Position numbers and translations under genes: made by a program | Shown: positions 36,136 through 45,685 of the stretch, piece after piece | How the letters are laid out: the number at the start of each line of letters is the position of its first letter | How positions within the stretch are numbered: position 1 is the first letter of the stretch | Assembly: GCA_938084745.1 (NCBI GenBank) | Contig: CALKEZ010000033.1 | Coordinates: 1-50,914, forward strand | Length of the DNA: 50,914 nucleotides | Source of the DNA: an uncultured Gammaproteobacteria bacterium | GTDB lineage: Bacteria > Pseudomonadota > Gammaproteobacteria > Eutrophobiales > Eutrophobiaceae | Reading direction: 5' to 3' | The notes under the pieces: generated by a model | Databases searched by the model: none | Seen by the model: only the letters and a program-made list of their open reading frames with translations | What the model was told of the DNA's origin: nothing

Positions 36136-36903
36136 ATGATTGAACCAGGACAGATTATAGACTTCTCAAAAATCAAGGCGACTTGTTCAAACTGTAGTTT
36201 GCACGAGCTTTGTTTACCGCGTGGGCTGAAGATTGCTGATCTTGAGAAGTTAGAACATGTTGTCAAAGGTTCACGTCCAATAGAAAAAGGCAAACATATC
36301 TTCCGTGCAGAAGATCCGTTTGAATCTATTTATGCTGTTCGAACCGGATCGGTTAAGGTCTATATTATTAATGAGTCCGGAGAAGAACAAATCATTGGTT
36401 TCTATTTTCCCGGAGAAATCATCGGGTTCGATGCTATAGAACATCATAAACATACTTGCTCGGCAGTTACTTTAGAAACGACAACCTATTGCGCCATGCC
36501 CTATGGAAAGATGAGTGACATTTGTAAAGAGATACCCGAATTCCAGAATCAGATGTTTCGTTTACTTAGTCGGGAAATATCTAATGAAAATCAATTATTG
36601 CTAACTATAAATAAGCGTAGTGCTGAAGAGCGAATTGCAACTTTCCTGATTAGCCTTTCATCCCGATTTCGTAATCTGGGCTATTCTGCAAAAGAATATA
36701 ATCTACCCATGTCCCGACAGGAAATTGGCAACTACCTTGGACTGACTATCGAAACGGTCAGTCGTTTGTTTACCAAGTTCCAACGTAATGGTCTTGTGAA
36801 AATAGATCGTAAGTCCATTAGTCTGGAAAATCTGCCTGCTATACATGCGATCTGTGATGGTTTTTCAGAAAGAGGAAAAGATAATAAAAACTCAGTAGCT
36901 TAA
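36136..36903 (+). CDS. fnr: Fnr/Anr-type oxygen-sensing transcription regulator
   Basis: The product has 255 residues. The [4Fe-4S] ligands are Cys17, Cys20 and Cys26 (ATCSNCSLHELC) and Cys119 (TYCAMPYG). The cyclic-nucleotide-like sensor core and dimer helix follow, then the DNA-binding helix MSRQEIGNYLGLTIETVSRLFTKF, whose Glu, Ser and Arg are those that read TTGAT half-sites in Fnr. In low oxygen the cluster holds the dimer together and the protein activates promoters with sites centred near -41.5. Five such sites lie in this window. The gene is followed after 48 bases by the TauE/SafE-like gene. Confidence 0.95.
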   Translation: MIEPGQIIDFSKIKATCSNCSLHELCLPRGLKIADLEKLEHVVKGSRPIEKGKHIFRAEDPFESIYAVRTGSVKVYIINESGEEQIIGFYFPGEIIGFDAIEHHKHTCSAVTLETTTYCAMPYGKMSDICKEIPEFQNQMFRLLSREISNENQLLLTINKRSAEERIATFLISLSSRFRNLGYSAKEYNLPMSRQEIGNYLGLTIETVSRLFTKFQRNGLVKIDRKSISLENLPAIHAICDGFSERGKDNKNSVA

Positions 36904-36951
36904 GTTTAAAGAAATCAGACTTGTCATTCGGATGAGTCATCAAATAAAATC

Positions 36952-37698
36952 ATGCTCGTCATATTAATAGTCGCTTTTAATCTTGGTTTGTTTAGTACCT
37001 TTCATTGTGTCGGTATGTGTGGGGGTATCCTGACGACGCTGATGTTGGGCACCCCCGCAGCAGAACAAAAGGCAAAGGCGAAAACGTTCAGACGGAGTCT
37101 GGTTTATAATCTGGGGCGTATCACCAGCTATACCCTGGCTGGATTGCTGGCGGGATTTTTTGGCGCACAATTCCTTGGTTTATCGCAAAATCTCAATCTG
37201 CATTTTATTTTGCAGTGTATTGCTGCACTGGTCTTAATCGGTCTGGCATTGAGCATTTTGGGATATTCGCCAATCAACAAGTTTACTGAATCTCTGGGCA
37301 TGAAATTATGGAAAAAACTCCAGCCTCTGAGTAAGGGACTCTATCCGATTAATACATTACGGCGTGCATTTTTATTTGGCATGCTCTGGGGCTGGTTACC
37401 GTGTGGATTGGTTTATTCTGCTTTGTTATTAAGCTTGAGTTCGGGAACATTAACTGATGGTATGCTAATCATGCTGTTTTTTGGTTTAGGCACATTGCCG
37501 GGCATGTTAACCACAGGCTATCTTGCTGACTATCTCAATCAGTTAAAAACAAATAAACCGCTAAAAGTTTTAACGGCGAGCCTGATGATCTTGTTCGCCA
37601 TAAGTTTACCCGTCTCAACGTTTTATTTCTCAGGCCAGCATACTCATGCGATAACACATGATGGCGATCATCAACAGCATCATACAGTGGCAGACTAG
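36952..37698 (+). CDS. TauE/SafE-like membrane protein linked to cbb3 oxidase assembly
   Basis: The product has 248 residues with about six to seven membrane helices. The start has STFHCVGMCGGILTT, a GHCxGMCGG-like Cys pair typical of the subgroup found beside ccoI, ccoS and fnr/hemN genes. LVYNLGRITSYTLAGLLAGF and GWLPCGLVYSALLLSL also fit that subgroup. The C-terminal tail is rich in His (QHTHAITHDGDHQQHH), which suggests metal binding. Copper handling for the oxidase is a fair inference. 'Sulfite exporter' is only a family name. The gene is read with fnr. Confidence 0.82.
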   Translation: MLVILIVAFNLGLFSTFHCVGMCGGILTTLMLGTPAAEQKAKAKTFRRSLVYNLGRITSYTLAGLLAGFFGAQFLGLSQNLNLHFILQCIAALVLIGLALSILGYSPINKFTESLGMKLWKKLQPLSKGLYPINTLRRAFLFGMLWGWLPCGLVYSALLLSLSSGTLTDGMLIMLFFGLGTLPGMLTTGYLADYLNQLKTNKPLKVLTASLMILFAISLPVSTFYFSGQHTHAITHDGDHQQHHTVAD

Positions 37699-37763
37699 CC
37701 GGCATTAATCGGGCTGTATGCTTAATCTATTATCGAATAGACAAAAACGATCCGGATTAGTAA

Positions 37764-38957
37764 TCAAGGCGTTTTAATTTGATTGCGGCCGGCTTTTTTA
37801 GCGGCATACATTGCAGCATCAGCAACCTCGATTAAATGCTGGAGATTTTCAGCATGAACAGGGTAGGAGGCAATACCAATGCTAACGGTTATTTTAAACG
37901 TTTTATGGTCGACCTCGAACGTGTATTCACTGATTTTTTTGCAGGTGCGTTTGGCCAAATCTTCGGCCTCTTCCCGGGACGTTTCGGGTAGCACCACAAC
38001 AAACTCTTCACCACCATAACGAGCGGCATGATCTGATTTTCGAATTAAGCTTTCCAGCAGTTGTGCAAACTTTTGAAGGACAATGTCTCCGGCGCGATGA
38101 CCGTGATTATCGTTGATGTATTTAAAATGGTCCAGATCGATCATGAATATAGACAAGGCATGTTTATAACGTGCAGCACGGTAAATTTCATCGGTGAGCC
38201 TTTGTTCGAAAACACTGCGATTATAGAGTCCCGTCAAACCATCATGAGTGGCTCTATGCGTTAAATCATCTTCCATCGCTTTACGTTCTGTGACATCACG
38301 AGAGATTCCGAGTAATCCAATAATATCTCCCGCCTCATTTATCAGAGGTGATTTGATTGTATCAAATATGCGCGTTTCGCCGTTTACTGCGGCCGGATCG
38401 CAGGGGTTATGTATTACATTGCCAGCAAGCGCGTCTTTATCGTCAGCTTCGAAACCGCGAATATTTTTTTCGGGGTTACCTTTGACCATTTCGACAGGCC
38501 AGCCATTTTCTATATCTGTTTTACCATAGAGTTCTTCAGGTTTTTTATTCAAAGCAGCAGCATATTTTTTATTACATAGAATCGTGCGTAAGTTTTTGTC
38601 CTTTACAAAAATGAGATCTTGAGAAGTATTGATGAGGTTTCTTAACAGGCTCTCTGTATAACTCAGTTCTTTTGCAGCTTTATAACTTTCATTGTAATCA
38701 TCCATAAAACAATCCTCATGATCAATCGGCTTGTCCTCCAGGGAATATAATCCAAAAGCTCCACAAAAACTATCATTGTAATCGTTAAGCTTTGGGGTTC
38801 TTCCCCATAGTGATATTGCCTTTTGATTGTAAAAGGTAATGAGACCTTCAGCGTCGCATATATAGGCACAAACGGGTAAGGCATTCAGGGATAATTCAAA
38901 AAGATTATCCGTGTACGTGTTGACGGTGGGTAATTCTGTGTTTATGTTATTGGACAT
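37764..38957 (-). CDS. PAS-PAS-GGDEF diguanylate cyclase
   Basis: The product has 397 residues. A short N-terminal PAS-like part (LNALPVCAYICDAEGLITFYN) is followed by a full PAS with PAC tail (about 95-230, DLIFVKDKNLRTILCN, LLGISRDVTERK). GGDEF follows (about 235-395), with DLDHFKYINDNHGH and the active site RYGGEEF. RKSD five residues before the active site fits the I-site for product inhibition. It should make c-di-GMP. The gene stands alone, convergent with the TauE-like gene. The signal is unknown. Confidence 0.92.
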   Translation of the reverse strand: MSNNINTELPTVNTYTDNLFELSLNALPVCAYICDAEGLITFYNQKAISLWGRTPKLNDYNDSFCGAFGLYSLEDKPIDHEDCFMDDYNESYKAAKELSYTESLLRNLINTSQDLIFVKDKNLRTILCNKKYAAALNKKPEELYGKTDIENGWPVEMVKGNPEKNIRGFEADDKDALAGNVIHNPCDPAAVNGETRIFDTIKSPLINEAGDIIGLLGISRDVTERKAMEDDLTHRATHDGLTGLYNRSVFEQRLTDEIYRAARYKHALSIFMIDLDHFKYINDNHGHRAGDIVLQKFAQLLESLIRKSDHAARYGGEEFVVVLPETSREEAEDLAKRTCKKISEYTFEVDHKTFKITVSIGIASYPVHAENLQHLIEVADAAMYAAKKAGRNQIKTP

Positions 38958-39083
38958 GCTTTAAAGATAGATTGATATTTCCATCGGTAAAAAAACTGTT
39001 TCAAATCGATTAAACCATTCAGTCCTAAAATAGCGGCAAATTAGTTTCATACTCAAATATAGTCTTATTAATAGACATAAACA

Positions 39084-39290
39084 TCACCTTAAAAGATTAG
39101 TCTTTTTGTTTTGCTCTTTGGCCGATGGTTTATCAGGCTCTTCTTTTATATCGTCCTCGTCCATTAATATCTGATGCCCATGACCTTCCAGATCATCAAA
39201 TTGTCCTGAACGTATAGCCCAAAATAATACGCTGGCCAATAAAGCCACAAAACCCAGAGAGACAATCATCAATAAGAATATTATTTCCAT
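39084..39290 (-). CDS. ccoS: CcoS, cbb3 oxidase maturation protein
   Basis: The product has 68 residues with one membrane helix (IIFLLMIVSLGFVALLASVLFW) and the CcoS signature AIRSGQFDDLEGHGHQIL directly after it. It is needed for haem and copper insertion into CcoN. It follows ccoI by eleven bases on the same strand. The C-terminal tail is charged and ends in KTNLLR. Confidence 0.9.
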   Translation of the reverse strand: MEIIFLLMIVSLGFVALLASVLFWAIRSGQFDDLEGHGHQILMDEDDIKEEPDKPSAKEQNKKTNLLR

Positions 39291-39301
39291 TTTAAAAGTA
39301 A

Positions 39302-41728
39302 TTAAACATAGTCCGACGTTGATATTCTTGACGCATTAATGACAACAATCAATGAACTGATAGACATTCCTAATGCCGCCATCCAGGGTGTAATGAATCC
39401 ACTTATAGCAAAGGGTAATGCAATAATGTTATACGCCAAGGCCCAGGAGAAATTGACACGAACAGTACGATTTGTCTTGATAACGATCTTAAGCATCGTT
39501 TTCAACACTTCAATCTTGTCGTTCAAGAGCAGCATATCTGCATTCAGCTTCGTAATGTCACTTGCTTCTGCCATGGCAATCGCAACATCAGCTTGCGCAA
39601 AAGCAGGAGCATCATTGATGCCATCACCGATCATGCAGATTTGATTTCCCTGTTGTTGTAGTCGTGCAATCTGGTTCATTTTATCTTCAGGCTTTAATTC
39701 TGCCTGATAGTTATCGATCTCCAGTCGAGCGGCAACATGTTTGACTACGGATCGATTGTCACCGCTCATCAATACGATCTGTTTTCCTTGTGCTTTAAGA
39801 TAACGGATGAGTGCTTTACTACTGTGGCGTATTTCATCATTGAAATAGAAGATGGCTACAATAGACTGCTTATTTGCCAACACTATTCTTCTTAATGACT
39901 CCGTAGCGTCGTAGTCATTAATGTCTACATGCTGACAGTGCGCATTAATAAATTTTTCTGTTCCGATGAACCAGGTAGCGTCGATGTAACCAATTATTCC
40001 TTCTCCAGGGTAGTTTGTTATATTGCTCGCGTGAGTCTGTTCAAGATCCATTGCAGCATTGGCAATTGCTTTAGCCAGTGGATGTTCCGATGCTGACTCC
40101 AACGCCATCGCAATTTTTAATACGTTTTCTTTACTATAGTTAGTATCAACGATATCAATATTATTGAGTTCCAGTTTGCCTTCAGTCAGTGTGCCCGTTT
40201 TATCGAAGATAAAGTAGTTTGCGTTGGGAATCTTTTCTATAGCGTCGTTATTGATCAAAGCAATGCCATGTCGCATCAATGTCTCGGCGGCAGATGAAAA
40301 AGCTGTAGGTGTTGCAAGAGAAAGGGCGCAGGGACAACTAACAACAAGCACGGCGATGGTAATAGTCAGCCATTGCGTTTGATCCGCATGGTACCAATAG
40401 AGGGCAACCAGACCAGCGACAACAAGTAGGCAACAGATAAAAATAGATACGATTTTGTTTGCCAGTAAAACAGCGGCGGGTTTGTTACTGCTCGCCCGGT
40501 CTATGATGCGTGCTATATTGGAAAGGACCGTGTGTTCACCAACGTCAGTTACCCTCATATAAAGAGGGGATTCGATATTCGTGCTTCCGCCAATAACAGG
40601 CATTCCCGGAGTCTTGGTAACCGGGACACTCTCACCGGTAATAATCGACTCATTCACAGATGAACGCCCTTCATAAATAACGCCATCAACCGGAATCACT
40701 TCACCCGGTTTAACTACAACCTTGTCAGCGACAGCTAACCCGTTTACTTCAACAACCTCATGCTCACCCTTAGTGCCGACTCGGGTTCCGGTTAATGGCA
40801 ATATTGACGTTACTTTATCCAGATAAGCCGTCGACTTCCTGCGACTCATAAATTCAAAATAACGGCCACCCATTATAAAAAAGATAAACATGACAATAGA
40901 GTCATAATAGACATGGCCAGTCTGATACAGGGTTGACCATAGACTGCTGATAAACGCGATCGACAGTCCAAGCGCAATCGGCACGTCCATGCCGGGACGT
41001 TTGTTTTTAATATCCCGATAAGCGCCAGCGAATAAGGGTTGTCCGGAATAAAACAATACGGGCAGGGTCAACAATAAACTGATCCAGTGAAAGAAAAGAC
41101 GGTAGTGTGTTTCAATCCCGGAGGCTTCACCGAAGTATAGTGCGATAGCGATCATCATAACCTGCATACCAAATAATCCGGCGATACCCAGCCGGATTAA
41201 TTGTGCTTTACGTTCATTATCGTAAATGAGTTCTCGTTGTTTAGGATTATACGGCAGGGCGCTATAGCCAAGTCGGGTGATGGCCATAAGAATGTCACTT
41301 AACGATATGTCAGGTTCCTGCCAGACGATTCGGCAGCGTTGTGTCGAATAATTAACATTGACCTCTTTGACGCCCGCTAAGGATGAAAGTCGGGACTCTA
41401 TTAACCAGGTACATGCCGGACAACTTATGCCTTCTATAATAAGTTTGGCTTCTTTAGTCGAGTCATCATTGACGCTAACAAATTCACTCTGGATTTGAGG
41501 GCTATTAAAGAGCGTTAGTGTTTTTAATTCCTCAGGTACAAGTTCGTCAGGTTTTTGCGGCGAACGAGTTCGGTGTCGGTAATAGTCAGATAAACCGAAT
41601 TCCATGATTTGTTCCGCAACTGCTTTGCAACCGTAACAGCACATTTCACGCGCAATTTTGTCAATTTCTACAAATAATTCGATATTAGCTGCGATAGGTT
41701 CCTGACAATGAAAGCAATTCTTATACAT
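39302..41728 (-). CDS. ccoI: CcoI, copper P1B-type ATPase for cbb3 oxidase assembly
   Basis: The product has 808 residues from the ATG at 41728; a TTG six codons upstream (41746) is a weaker start. The N-terminus has CFHCQEP and CCYGCKAVAEQI, then an HMA domain with GISCPACTWLIES. The pump has TGES, VVSCPCALSLATP (the CPC copper site), the phosphorylation motif [15 protein letters not shown] and [10 protein letters not shown]. CcoI/FixI moves copper towards the periplasmic side for CcoN maturation. It is divergent from the cco structural genes with an Fnr-type site between. Confidence 0.95.
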   Translation of the reverse strand: MYKNCFHCQEPIAANIELFVEIDKIAREMCCYGCKAVAEQIMEFGLSDYYRHRTRSPQKPDELVPEELKTLTLFNSPQIQSEFVSVNDDSTKEAKLIIEGISCPACTWLIESRLSSLAGVKEVNVNYSTQRCRIVWQEPDISLSDILMAITRLGYSALPYNPKQRELIYDNERKAQLIRLGIAGLFGMQVMMIAIALYFGEASGIETHYRLFFHWISLLLTLPVLFYSGQPLFAGAYRDIKNKRPGMDVPIALGLSIAFISSLWSTLYQTGHVYYDSIVMFIFFIMGGRYFEFMSRRKSTAYLDKVTSILPLTGTRVGTKGEHEVVEVNGLAVADKVVVKPGEVIPVDGVIYEGRSSVNESIITGESVPVTKTPGMPVIGGSTNIESPLYMRVTDVGEHTVLSNIARIIDRASSNKPAAVLLANKIVSIFICCLLVVAGLVALYWYHADQTQWLTITIAVLVVSCPCALSLATPTAFSSAAETLMRHGIALINNDAIEKIPNANYFIFDKTGTLTEGKLELNNIDIVDTNYSKENVLKIAMALESASEHPLAKAIANAAMDLEQTHASNITNYPGEGIIGYIDATWFIGTEKFINAHCQHVDINDYDATESLRRIVLANKQSIVAIFYFNDEIRHSSKALIRYLKAQGKQIVLMSGDNRSVVKHVAARLEIDNYQAELKPEDKMNQIARLQQQGNQICMIGDGINDAPAFAQADVAIAMAEASDITKLNADMLLLNDKIEVLKTMLKIVIKTNRTVRVNFSWALAYNIIALPFAISGFITPWMAALGMSISSLIVVINASRISTSDYV

Positions 41729-41793
41729 GGCAAGCACTCTATACAAATAAAAATGATTCGAAAATCGGATTGTTTACCGCAATGCAATATTTC

Positions 41794-41807
41794 TTGATCT
41801 GGATCAA
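41794..41807 (+). promoter_or_regulatory. Fnr/Anr-type box between ccoI and the cco structural operon
   Basis: TTGAT-CTGG-ATCAA is a perfect Fnr site. On the plus strand its centre (41800.5) predicts a start near 41842, with AATAAT at 41830-41835 as -10. On the minus strand the match near 41766-41771 is poor, so the DUF6455-like/ccoNOQP operon is the surer target. Action on ccoI is possible. Confidence 0.72.
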
Positions 41808-41879
41808 GTTCGAGTAATATTTGATCATCAATAATGCTGAAAATCAAAAAAAATCAGCTTTTGAAAGAGTGTAGCTAAG

Positions 41880-42218
41880 ATGAGTTCAGTGTTATTAGTC
41901 GTGGTATGGGGCATTTCGGTTTTGTTGACAACGATGTTATTAGTAACGGCGATAAAACGAAATTATATTAACGGCCAATCTATTCGTGTCCAATATGGTA
42001 ATCAGGTTGAGGCTTTACGTTTTAGTCGAATGCTAAAGAAGCGCAAAATTGACCTGCACACCTTGCTGCATCAAGAGCCACTCTCTATCATACAAGAGCA
42101 AATCACAAATTGCCGGGGCTGCCTGAAAACGGCGGAGTGTGATTCTGTTTTGAATCACTCATTTGTCGCAGAGACAAAATTAACGTTTTGTCCAAATTAT
42201 TCGAGCATCGCATCCTAA
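41880..42218 (+). CDS. Small membrane protein with DUF6455-like Cys motif, first gene of the cco operon
   Basis: The product has 112 residues. One N-terminal helix (LLVVVWGISVLLTTMLLVTAI) precedes a soluble part with LRFSRMLKKRKIDLHTLL and four Cys in CRGCLKTAECDSV and TFCPNYSS. This spacing resembles the DUF6455 domain, whose function is unknown. The Cys set could hold a metal or Fe-S centre. It starts about 38 bases after the predicted Fnr-driven start and ends 31 bases before ccoN, so it should be expressed with the oxidase. A role in assembly or electron transfer is inference. Confidence 0.65.
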   Translation: MSSVLLVVVWGISVLLTTMLLVTAIKRNYINGQSIRVQYGNQVEALRFSRMLKKRKIDLHTLLHQEPLSIIQEQITNCRGCLKTAECDSVLNHSFVAETKLTFCPNYSSIAS

Positions 42219-42249
42219 CTTAAAAATATAATAATCAGGAGTTGTCACT

Positions 42250-43671
42250 ATGACAGATAGTGGAACATATAATTATACGGTCGTACGTCAGTTTGCAATT
42301 ATGACGATAGTGTGGGGTATCGTCGGCATGCTGGTAGGCGTAATCATTGCAGCGCAATTAGCCTGGCCGGCTCTAAATTTAGACATTCCCTGGTTGACGT
42401 TTGGTCGTTTACGCCCCTTACATACGAATGCCGTGATATTTGCCTTTGGTGGCTCAGCACTCTTTGCATCGTCATACTATATTGTGCAGCATACGTGTCA
42501 TGCACGACTATGCAGCGACAAGCTTGCCGCATTTACCTTTTGGGGTTGGCAAACAATAATAGTCTGTGCTGCAATAACATTCCCGCTTGGCATCACCCAG
42601 GGCAAAGAGTATGCAGAACTCGTATGGCCTATCGATATTTTGATTACAGTCGTTTGGGTAGCCTATGCCTTTGTCTTTTTTGGCACGGTGATGAAAAGAA
42701 AAATAAAACATATCTACGTTGCTAATTGGTTCTTCGCAGCATTCATCCTCACGATTGCCGTACTACATATTTTTAATAATCTGGCTATACCGACCAGCTA
42801 TCTTCATTCTTATTCAATCTATGCCGGTGTTCAGGATGCTATGGTGCAATGGTGGTATGGACATAATGCGGTAGGCTTTTTTCTGACTGCCGGTTTTCTT
42901 GGCATGATGTACTACTTTGTTCCCAAATTGGCAGGTCGTCCGGTCTATTCTTATCGGCTTTCTATCGTTCATTTCTGGGCACTGACCTTTACCTATATTT
43001 GGGCAGGGCCACATCATCTGCATTACACAGCCTTACCTGATTGGGCACAGTCTTTGGGGATGGTGATGTCGATTATTCTTTTAGCGCCATCCTGGGGCGG
43101 TATGATTAACGGCATTATGACCTTATCCGGTGCCTGGCATAAATTACGTACCGATCCGGTGTTACGTATGATGATTGTTTCACTATCGTTTTACGGCATG
43201 TCTACCTTCGAAGGTCCGATGATGGCAATTAAAACAGTTAATGCGCTTTCGCATTATACGGATTGGACCATTGGTCATGTCCATTCAGGCGCACTCGGCT
43301 GGGTCGCATTTATTAGTCTGGGTTGTATGTACTACATGATTCCGCGGCTATATGGACGCACGATATACAGTGTCAAATTAATTGAAGTCCATTTCTGGAT
43401 ATCAACTATAGGTATCGTGCTCTACATTGTTGCTATGTGGGTTGCCGGTATTATGCAAGGCTTGATGTGGCGTGCAGTTAATGATGATGGCACGTTAACA
43501 TATAGCTTTGTTGAGTCAGTTGACGCCATGCATCCTTTCTACATTATACGCTTCCTTGGGGGTGGTTTATTCCTCGTGGGTACATTGGTCATGGCCTATA
43601 ACATTTGGAAAACAGTTGCCGGTAGTAAGCCCATAACGGCAGCAATTCCAGAGCCTGTTGGCGCACATTAA
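42250..43671 (+). CDS. ccoN: CcoN, catalytic subunit I of cbb3-type cytochrome c oxidase
   Basis: The product has 473 residues, the normal size, with about twelve membrane helices. Family motifs include [19 protein letters not shown] (low-spin haem His), [19 protein letters not shown] (CuB and active-site region), [13 protein letters not shown] (CuB His pair) and [15 protein letters not shown] (haem His residues). It reduces O2 at high affinity and pumps protons. A ribosome binding site (AGGAGTTG) precedes the ATG. ccoO follows after twelve bases. Confidence 0.97.
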   Translation: MTDSGTYNYTVVRQFAIMTIVWGIVGMLVGVIIAAQLAWPALNLDIPWLTFGRLRPLHTNAVIFAFGGSALFASSYYIVQHTCHARLCSDKLAAFTFWGWQTIIVCAAITFPLGITQGKEYAELVWPIDILITVVWVAYAFVFFGTVMKRKIKHIYVANWFFAAFILTIAVLHIFNNLAIPTSYLHSYSIYAGVQDAMVQWWYGHNAVGFFLTAGFLGMMYYFVPKLAGRPVYSYRLSIVHFWALTFTYIWAGPHHLHYTALPDWAQSLGMVMSIILLAPSWGGMINGIMTLSGAWHKLRTDPVLRMMIVSLSFYGMSTFEGPMMAIKTVNALSHYTDWTIGHVHSGALGWVAFISLGCMYYMIPRLYGRTIYSVKLIEVHFWISTIGIVLYIVAMWVAGIMQGLMWRAVNDDGTLTYSFVESVDAMHPFYIIRFLGGGLFLVGTLVMAYNIWKTVAGSKPITAAIPEPVGAH

Positions 43672-43683
43672 GGAGATAATAAG

Positions 43684-44298
43684 ATGGCGTTACAGCACAC
43701 ACAAATAGAAAAAAACATTGGCCTAATGATGTTCTTAATCATCTTGATGATCAGCGTCGGCGGTTTAGTGCAGATTATTCCCTTGTTTTTTATGGAGTCA
43801 ACGACTGAACCGGTAGACGGGCTAAAACCTTATACAGCGTTACAACTCTCTGGACGGGATATTTATGTCAGTGAAGGATGTTACTTATGTCATTCACAGA
43901 TGATAAGACCTTTTCGTGCCGAGGTAGAACGTTACGGGCATTACTCTCTGGCGGGTGAATTTGTTTACGACCGGCCTTTCCAATGGGGCTCGAAACGTAC
44001 CGGCCCGGACTTGCATCGTGTCGGCGGTCGTTACAGTGACGAATGGCATCGAGTGCATTTAAATAATCCACGCGATGTTGTGCCCGAATCGATTATGCCG
44101 GGATATCCGTGGTTTGAAACAACGATGCTTGATACGGGTGATATCAAAACCAAGATGGAAGTTCTACGTAATCTAGGCGCGCCTTATACGGATGATGAAA
44201 TAGAAAAAGCGCCTGCTGCACTTGAAGGTAAGAGCCAAATGGATGCGATGATTGCTTATCTTCAGATATTAGGCACATCTGTTAAAACGAGACGATGA
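43684..44298 (+). CDS. ccoO: CcoO, monohaem cytochrome c subunit II of cbb3 oxidase
   Basis: The product has 204 residues with one N-terminal helix ([23 protein letters not shown]) and the haem motif in [13 protein letters not shown] near residue 64. [30 protein letters not shown] and MPGYPWF are typical CcoO features, the latter with the Met ligand. It passes electrons to CcoN. The ribosome binding site AAGGAGATAA supports the start. Confidence 0.96.
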   Translation: MALQHTQIEKNIGLMMFLIILMISVGGLVQIIPLFFMESTTEPVDGLKPYTALQLSGRDIYVSEGCYLCHSQMIRPFRAEVERYGHYSLAGEFVYDRPFQWGSKRTGPDLHRVGGRYSDEWHRVHLNNPRDVVPESIMPGYPWFETTMLDTGDIKTKMEVLRNLGAPYTDDEIEKAPAALEGKSQMDAMIAYLQILGTSVKTRR

Positions 44299-44306
44299 GA
44301 AATTAA

Positions 44307-44480
44307 ATGAGTTTACTATTTTCTATGTGGACGGTATTGGTTGCGATTGTTTTTTTAGGAATAGTCGTGTGGGTGTTTCTTGGCAATAAGGAAGAGTTTG
44401 ATAAAGCGGCTCAAATCCCATTTGAAGAGACAGATGAACCTTTAATAGAAACTGATTCAAAGGAGAAAAACCATGGCTGA
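44307..44480 (+). CDS. ccoQ: CcoQ, small subunit of cbb3 oxidase
   Basis: The frame of 57 codons from ATG 44307 encodes MSLLFSMWTVLVAIVFLGIV, a single helix, then an acidic tail (NKEEFDKAAQIPFEE) as in CcoQ/FixQ. It starts eight bases after the ccoO stop and overlaps the ccoP start by eight bases. CcoQ stabilises the complex, notably under oxygen. Confidence 0.88.
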   Translation: MSLLFSMWTVLVAIVFLGIVVWVFLGNKEEFDKAAQIPFEETDEPLIETDSKEKNHG

Positions 44481-45378
44481 TTTTACAAGTGGGTTTTGGA
44501 CATGGTTTATCAGTCTAACGACAATCGTCAGTATAATTGGCCTGTTAATATTCCTGCTCAAGTGTTCAAAGAAAAGTGCAGATGAAGATCCTGACAATGT
44601 TCAAACAATGGGACATGTCTGGGATGGCGATCTAGAAGAATACAACAACCCATTACCAACCTGGTGGTTTTATTGGTTTATCATCACGCTGGTGTGGGGT
44701 GCTATCTATCTTATCTTTTACCCGGGCTTAGGATCTTATGCAGGAGTGCTGGGCTGGACACAGGTGAATCAATTAGAAAATGAAATGCAAGTGGCGGAAG
44801 ATAAATATGGCCCACTCTATCAGCAGTACTTGAGTACAGATATTGTTACCCTTGCTAAGGATGACAACGCTTTAAAAGTCGGTGAACGGCTTTACGCGAG
44901 TTATTGTACGACATGCCATGGCTCAGACGCGCGAGGCGGGAGAGGCTTTCCTAACTTACGTGATGATGACTGGCTGTATGGCGGCAAACCTGAAAATATA
45001 AAAGCCACACTGTTAAATGGACGCCAGGGAGCCATGCCTGCCTGGGGTGAAATTTTATCCAGCGAAGAAATATTCAACTTAACGAGTTATGTTGAGCAAT
45101 TAGCCGGTAGACAAGTCGATAGTATGCATGCATCACTCGGTCGCGAGCTTTATAAAACGAATTGCGCTATGTGCCATGGTGCTGATGGTAAGGGTAATTA
45201 TATGTTTGGCGCACCTAATTTAACGGATGACATTTGGCTTTACGGCGGTTCGCAAAAGAAGATAACCGAGACGCTCGTACAAGGCAGAAATGGCATTATG
45301 CCTGCACACAAGGAGTTTCTCGGTGAAGCCAAAATTCATGTTCTAACAGCCTACATATATAGCCTCAGCAATAATTAA
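44473..45378 (+). CDS. ccoP: CcoP, dihaem cytochrome c subunit III of cbb3 oxidase
   Basis: The product has 301 residues with two N-terminal membrane helices (FISLTTIVSIIGLLIFLL and WFYWFIITLVWGAIYLIF). The conserved GHVWDGDLEEYNNPLPTWW lies between them. Two haem motifs are CTTCHG (Cys145) and CAMCHG (Cys231), each with a later Met (GAMPAWG, GIMPAHK). It receives electrons from soluble or membrane donors. A strong AAAGGAG precedes the ATG at 44473. Confidence 0.97.
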   Translation: MADFTSGFWTWFISLTTIVSIIGLLIFLLKCSKKSADEDPDNVQTMGHVWDGDLEEYNNPLPTWWFYWFIITLVWGAIYLIFYPGLGSYAGVLGWTQVNQLENEMQVAEDKYGPLYQQYLSTDIVTLAKDDNALKVGERLYASYCTTCHGSDARGGRGFPNLRDDDWLYGGKPENIKATLLNGRQGAMPAWGEILSSEEIFNLTSYVEQLAGRQVDSMHASLGRELYKTNCAMCHGADGKGNYMFGAPNLTDDIWLYGGSQKKITETLVQGRNGIMPAHKEFLGEAKIHVLTAYIYSLSNN

Positions 45379-45380
45379 AG

Positions 45381-45665
45381 ATGGAGACCTGGGATCGAAT
45401 AGGTTCTATGTCTGTCGCGCAGAGAATTGCGACTGTCCTCTGGTTGTCTTTTTTAATGGCGGGTATCGCAACGGGATGTTTTTTTTCGGTAATCGATCCT
45501 TTGGAATTGCGATACTGCGTTGATTTTCCAGACGTGAGCCGAACAGGAGCGTATTCTATCGGTTTTTTCCTGTTCTGGTTATTAACCGCATCATCCAGCT
45601 TGTTAGCCGTATTTTTTATCTACCCGACGAAAGGAAGCACCTCTTCTGCTAGTCAGGATTCATGA
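45381..45665 (+). CDS. Small two-helix membrane protein in the cco operon, unknown function
   Basis: The product has 94 residues with two hydrophobic segments (IATVLWLSFLMAGIATGCFFS and YSIGFFLFWLLTASSSLLAVFFI) and a short polar tail. It starts two bases after the ccoP stop and ends 20 bases before ccoG, so it belongs to the operon. Two Cys residues lie at or after the first helix. I do not recognise a named family. The position suggests a maturation or accessory role. Confidence 0.75.
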   Translation: METWDRIGSMSVAQRIATVLWLSFLMAGIATGCFFSVIDPLELRYCVDFPDVSRTGAYSIGFFLFWLLTASSSLLAVFFIYPTKGSTSSASQDS

Positions 45666-45685
45666 GGAAATAATTTTAGTTTTCA

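Noticed and set aside
41821..41831. TTGATCATCAA near the cco promoter as a second Fnr box
   Set aside because: The half-sites are separated by one base instead of four, so an Fnr dimer would not fit.
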